Source of the DNA: Tricholoma matsutake
Taxonomy: Eukaryota; Basidiomycota; Agaricomycetes; Agaricales; Tricholomataceae
Assembly: GCA_026075535.2 (NCBI GenBank)
Contig: AP026546.1
Coordinates: forward strand, 10,416,001-10,480,000
Direction: 5' to 3'
Length of the DNA: 64,000 nucleotides
A program made the translations under genes and the position numbers. Positions 62,216 to 64,000 of this stretch are shown here, piece after piece; the first letter of the stretch is position 1, and each line of letters begins with the position of its first letter. A model generated the notes under the pieces. The model worked only from the letters and a program-made list of their open reading frames with translations, did no database searches and was not told the DNA's origin.

Positions 62216-63532
62216 AAGGGGTGTCAGGACCCGAAATTCATATATCCACTCAGTTTTTTTTTTGAGCCACCTCTCAGACCCCCTCCCCACCCCCCTCCTG
62301 CCATATTGGGTATGTTATTCCCATATATGGTATGTTGTGCTTACTAATTTGATGTCAACCAATTTGTTAGTTTTACTAAATTTTTGTGAAACAGTGAAAC
62401 ACTCTCCTTGACCTAAAATTGCAGTCATGATCTGTTCACATACATTGTGCAAACCTTACTGGAGTAGCATAATGCATCTACTGACTCTCACTCAGCCAAG
62501 TACTCAGGTAAGTATTCTTCAAGTGAGAACAAGTGTCAAGAGTGAGCATTCCTTCTGAGTCTCCTCAGCCTCAAGGTCTTGAACCTCATCAGCTTCTGTG
62601 GAGGTATATAAGTGGGCTAGGTTGTGATTATTTTCTACCTCATTTCTACCACCATGAGTTCTTCCATGTATATGGACCCATGAACTCCATACTGTGAGTA
62701 ATTGAAATTATTATGCCTATCTACACATTGCTTGTGTGACAAGTTGCTTGAGGGCCAGTGGTCTGTGAGGGGCTTTGTCTGCCTTGGAATTACACTGAGT
62801 CCAGACAAGCATAGAACTGCATCAACTTTGCAATTGCACAATCCTTGTTATGAGTTCAGTATTAATGCTGTGTTGTCGAGCCATCAGTGTGGAGTTGAGT
62901 TTGCCATCAAAGTTCAATGGTTTTGCTCTCTAGGGCTTCAAAAATATATAGCAATATAATTTTACTTCTTTACATGCTATACCACTCAATTTACACTTAT
63001 ATTACACTTATATAATTTAACATCAATTCTTTTTTAACAACCTACACGATACCCCAAGGGGGTGTCAGAGTTTGAATTTACCATATCAGGATGGTTAGTT
63101 AGTCCCTGCCCCAAGCCTCTTAAATTTTTTTTGGAAGTCACATGATAATTGTACCCAAGGACCCTATCGCGCCTTCCTGGCAAAAAAAAGCTTACAACAA
63201 GCCCCCTTGTGGAAGGCAGGTGCCAACTGAGTGGTCAGAAGCATGCAGAATGACTAATCACAGTGATCAGTAGAGACTACTCTATTAAGCATGCACATAA
63301 GGTACTGAAACAGAGAAGGAACCAACGGTGGATGGGATGGATGCATTCTCTGTCTAGACTGTAGAACATGGGTCAGAACCGGGAATGGTGGGGTGCAGAA
63401 TTTTCTGCAACACCATCATGGAACAGCCCACTGTGCAGCAAATAAAAAGAAGCAGCAATCTGCAGAGAGGGCCTCCAAGGCAAAGGAAAACATGATGAAG
63501 TGGTTTCAACCTTGAGCACCTGCTGTGCTGCC
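62216..63532. other. Unassigned; two LTR-start-like sites
   Basis: No gene is recognised. AAGGGGTGTCAGGACCCGAA (from about 62215) and AAGGGGGTGTCAGAGTTTG (from about 63057) look like polypurine tract plus LTR starts of one family, but I cannot find matching ends. A TATATAAGTGGGC segment lies near 62606. Confidence 0.35.
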
Positions 63533-63914
63533 TGTTAGGGCGACACCCACTATCTGCTAGCTAAGACCATGTGGGTTCTCTCTACAAGAAGGGGGCAGGA
63601 TGCACCCACATGATGGGGAGATTGATGGTTTTGATGCAATGGGTTATTAATAGAATAGTTGGTTGAGAAAGGTGTTTCACACCACAAGTATAGGTGGAAT
63701 ACCTAAGAGAACACAACTGGGGTCCCCTAGGTGTGTATTCAAGGTTTATATACTATGTTACATATATTGTACATTGTTGCTACTGATGTGCGCATACATG
63801 CAGGTACATATTGATGCATGTGAAATAAAATTCTCATGCTAGCAAAGTGTAGCATAATTCAACATAATAAAGTAAAAATGAAATTTTATTAGGTAATGGG
63901 GCTGTTTCCTAACA
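63533..63914 (-). repeat. Solo LTR of the Ty3 G family with 5-bp duplication
   Basis: 382 bp, plus-strand TGTTAGGGCGACACCC...TTTCCTAACA, flanked by CTGCC on both sides (63528-63532 and 63915-63919). It keeps the 11-nt self-priming segment (63708-63718). It is more diverged from the two LTRs of element G than they are from each other. Confidence 0.93.
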
Positions 63915-64000
63915 CTGCCCACTGTAGCCATACCAACCCTCATAAAGCCTGTACACACACCCTCAACTTTGTCAAACACACACTCAGTGAATAGTCCACA
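63915..64000. other. Unassigned window end
   Basis: After the CTGCC duplication there is a CA-rich stretch (CACACACCCTC, CACACACTCAG) to the end of the window. Nothing else is recognised. Confidence 0.4.

Noticed and set aside
62216..63080. Two LTR-start-like sites (TGTCAG after a G-run) as a small LTR element
   Set aside because: No matching LTR ends, no target duplication and only weak similarity after the first 30 nt.

Overview
This 64 kb window reads as a repeat-saturated stretch of a filamentous basidiomycete genome, most likely Agaricomycetes. The evidence is the Ty3/Gypsy and Ty1/Copia lineages present, the very short introns (about 50-60 nt) with CTAAC branch sites, and a broken gene of a family I know from mushroom-forming fungi. 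I see no intact host gene. The only long undamaged reading frame is the gag of the Ty3 element at 38.65-44.87 kb. Nearly every other element carries in-frame TGA codons where relatives have arginine (CGA), the pattern left by CpG deamination.

Layout. 1-5332: 5'-truncated Ty3 chromovirus (T1) with its 3' LTR. 5522-8349 (minus): pseudogene of a conserved mushroom protein, split by a solo LTR of the T1 family. 9348-22088 (minus): compound of two Ty3 units of another lineage. One unit carries gag and pol plus an antisense, intron-containing gene between integrase and the 3' polypurine tract. The other carries only gag. They share a middle LTR. 23153-24157: solo LTR of the same lineage. 24158-25095, 28138-29200, 45060-45480 and 51590-52260: a dispersed repeat of hairpins and intron-like segments.

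25.3-53.2 kb is best read as a nest. A Copia element (pieces at 26.5-27.15 and 48.8-51.6 kb, probably also 52.26-53.2 kb) was hit by a minus-strand Ty3 element E, with LTRs at 25971-26534 and 48297-48822. E was hit in its integrase by a second Copia element D (27.15-34.6 kb), and D's gag was hit by a 2 kb inverted-repeat element. E's gag is split by about 9.7 kb of later insertions that include complete Ty3 element G (38650-44865, perfect 5-bp target duplication). Element G appears to use Tf1-type self-priming: an 11-nt LTR segment 34 nt downstream of a TATA box is exactly complementary to the sequence next to the 5' LTR. A 1.9 kb inversion (about 25.28-27.16 kb) explains the reversed orientation of the left end of the nest.

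53.6-61.6 kb (minus) is a second gag-pol copy of the 9-22 kb lineage, flanked by 135-bp direct repeats. The right end has low-complexity repeat DNA and a solo LTR of the G family with a perfect 5-bp duplication (63533-63914). Three tRNA-like (SINE-type) modules and several short degenerate-word repeats are scattered between the elements. All family assignments are from reading motifs by eye; no database search was run.
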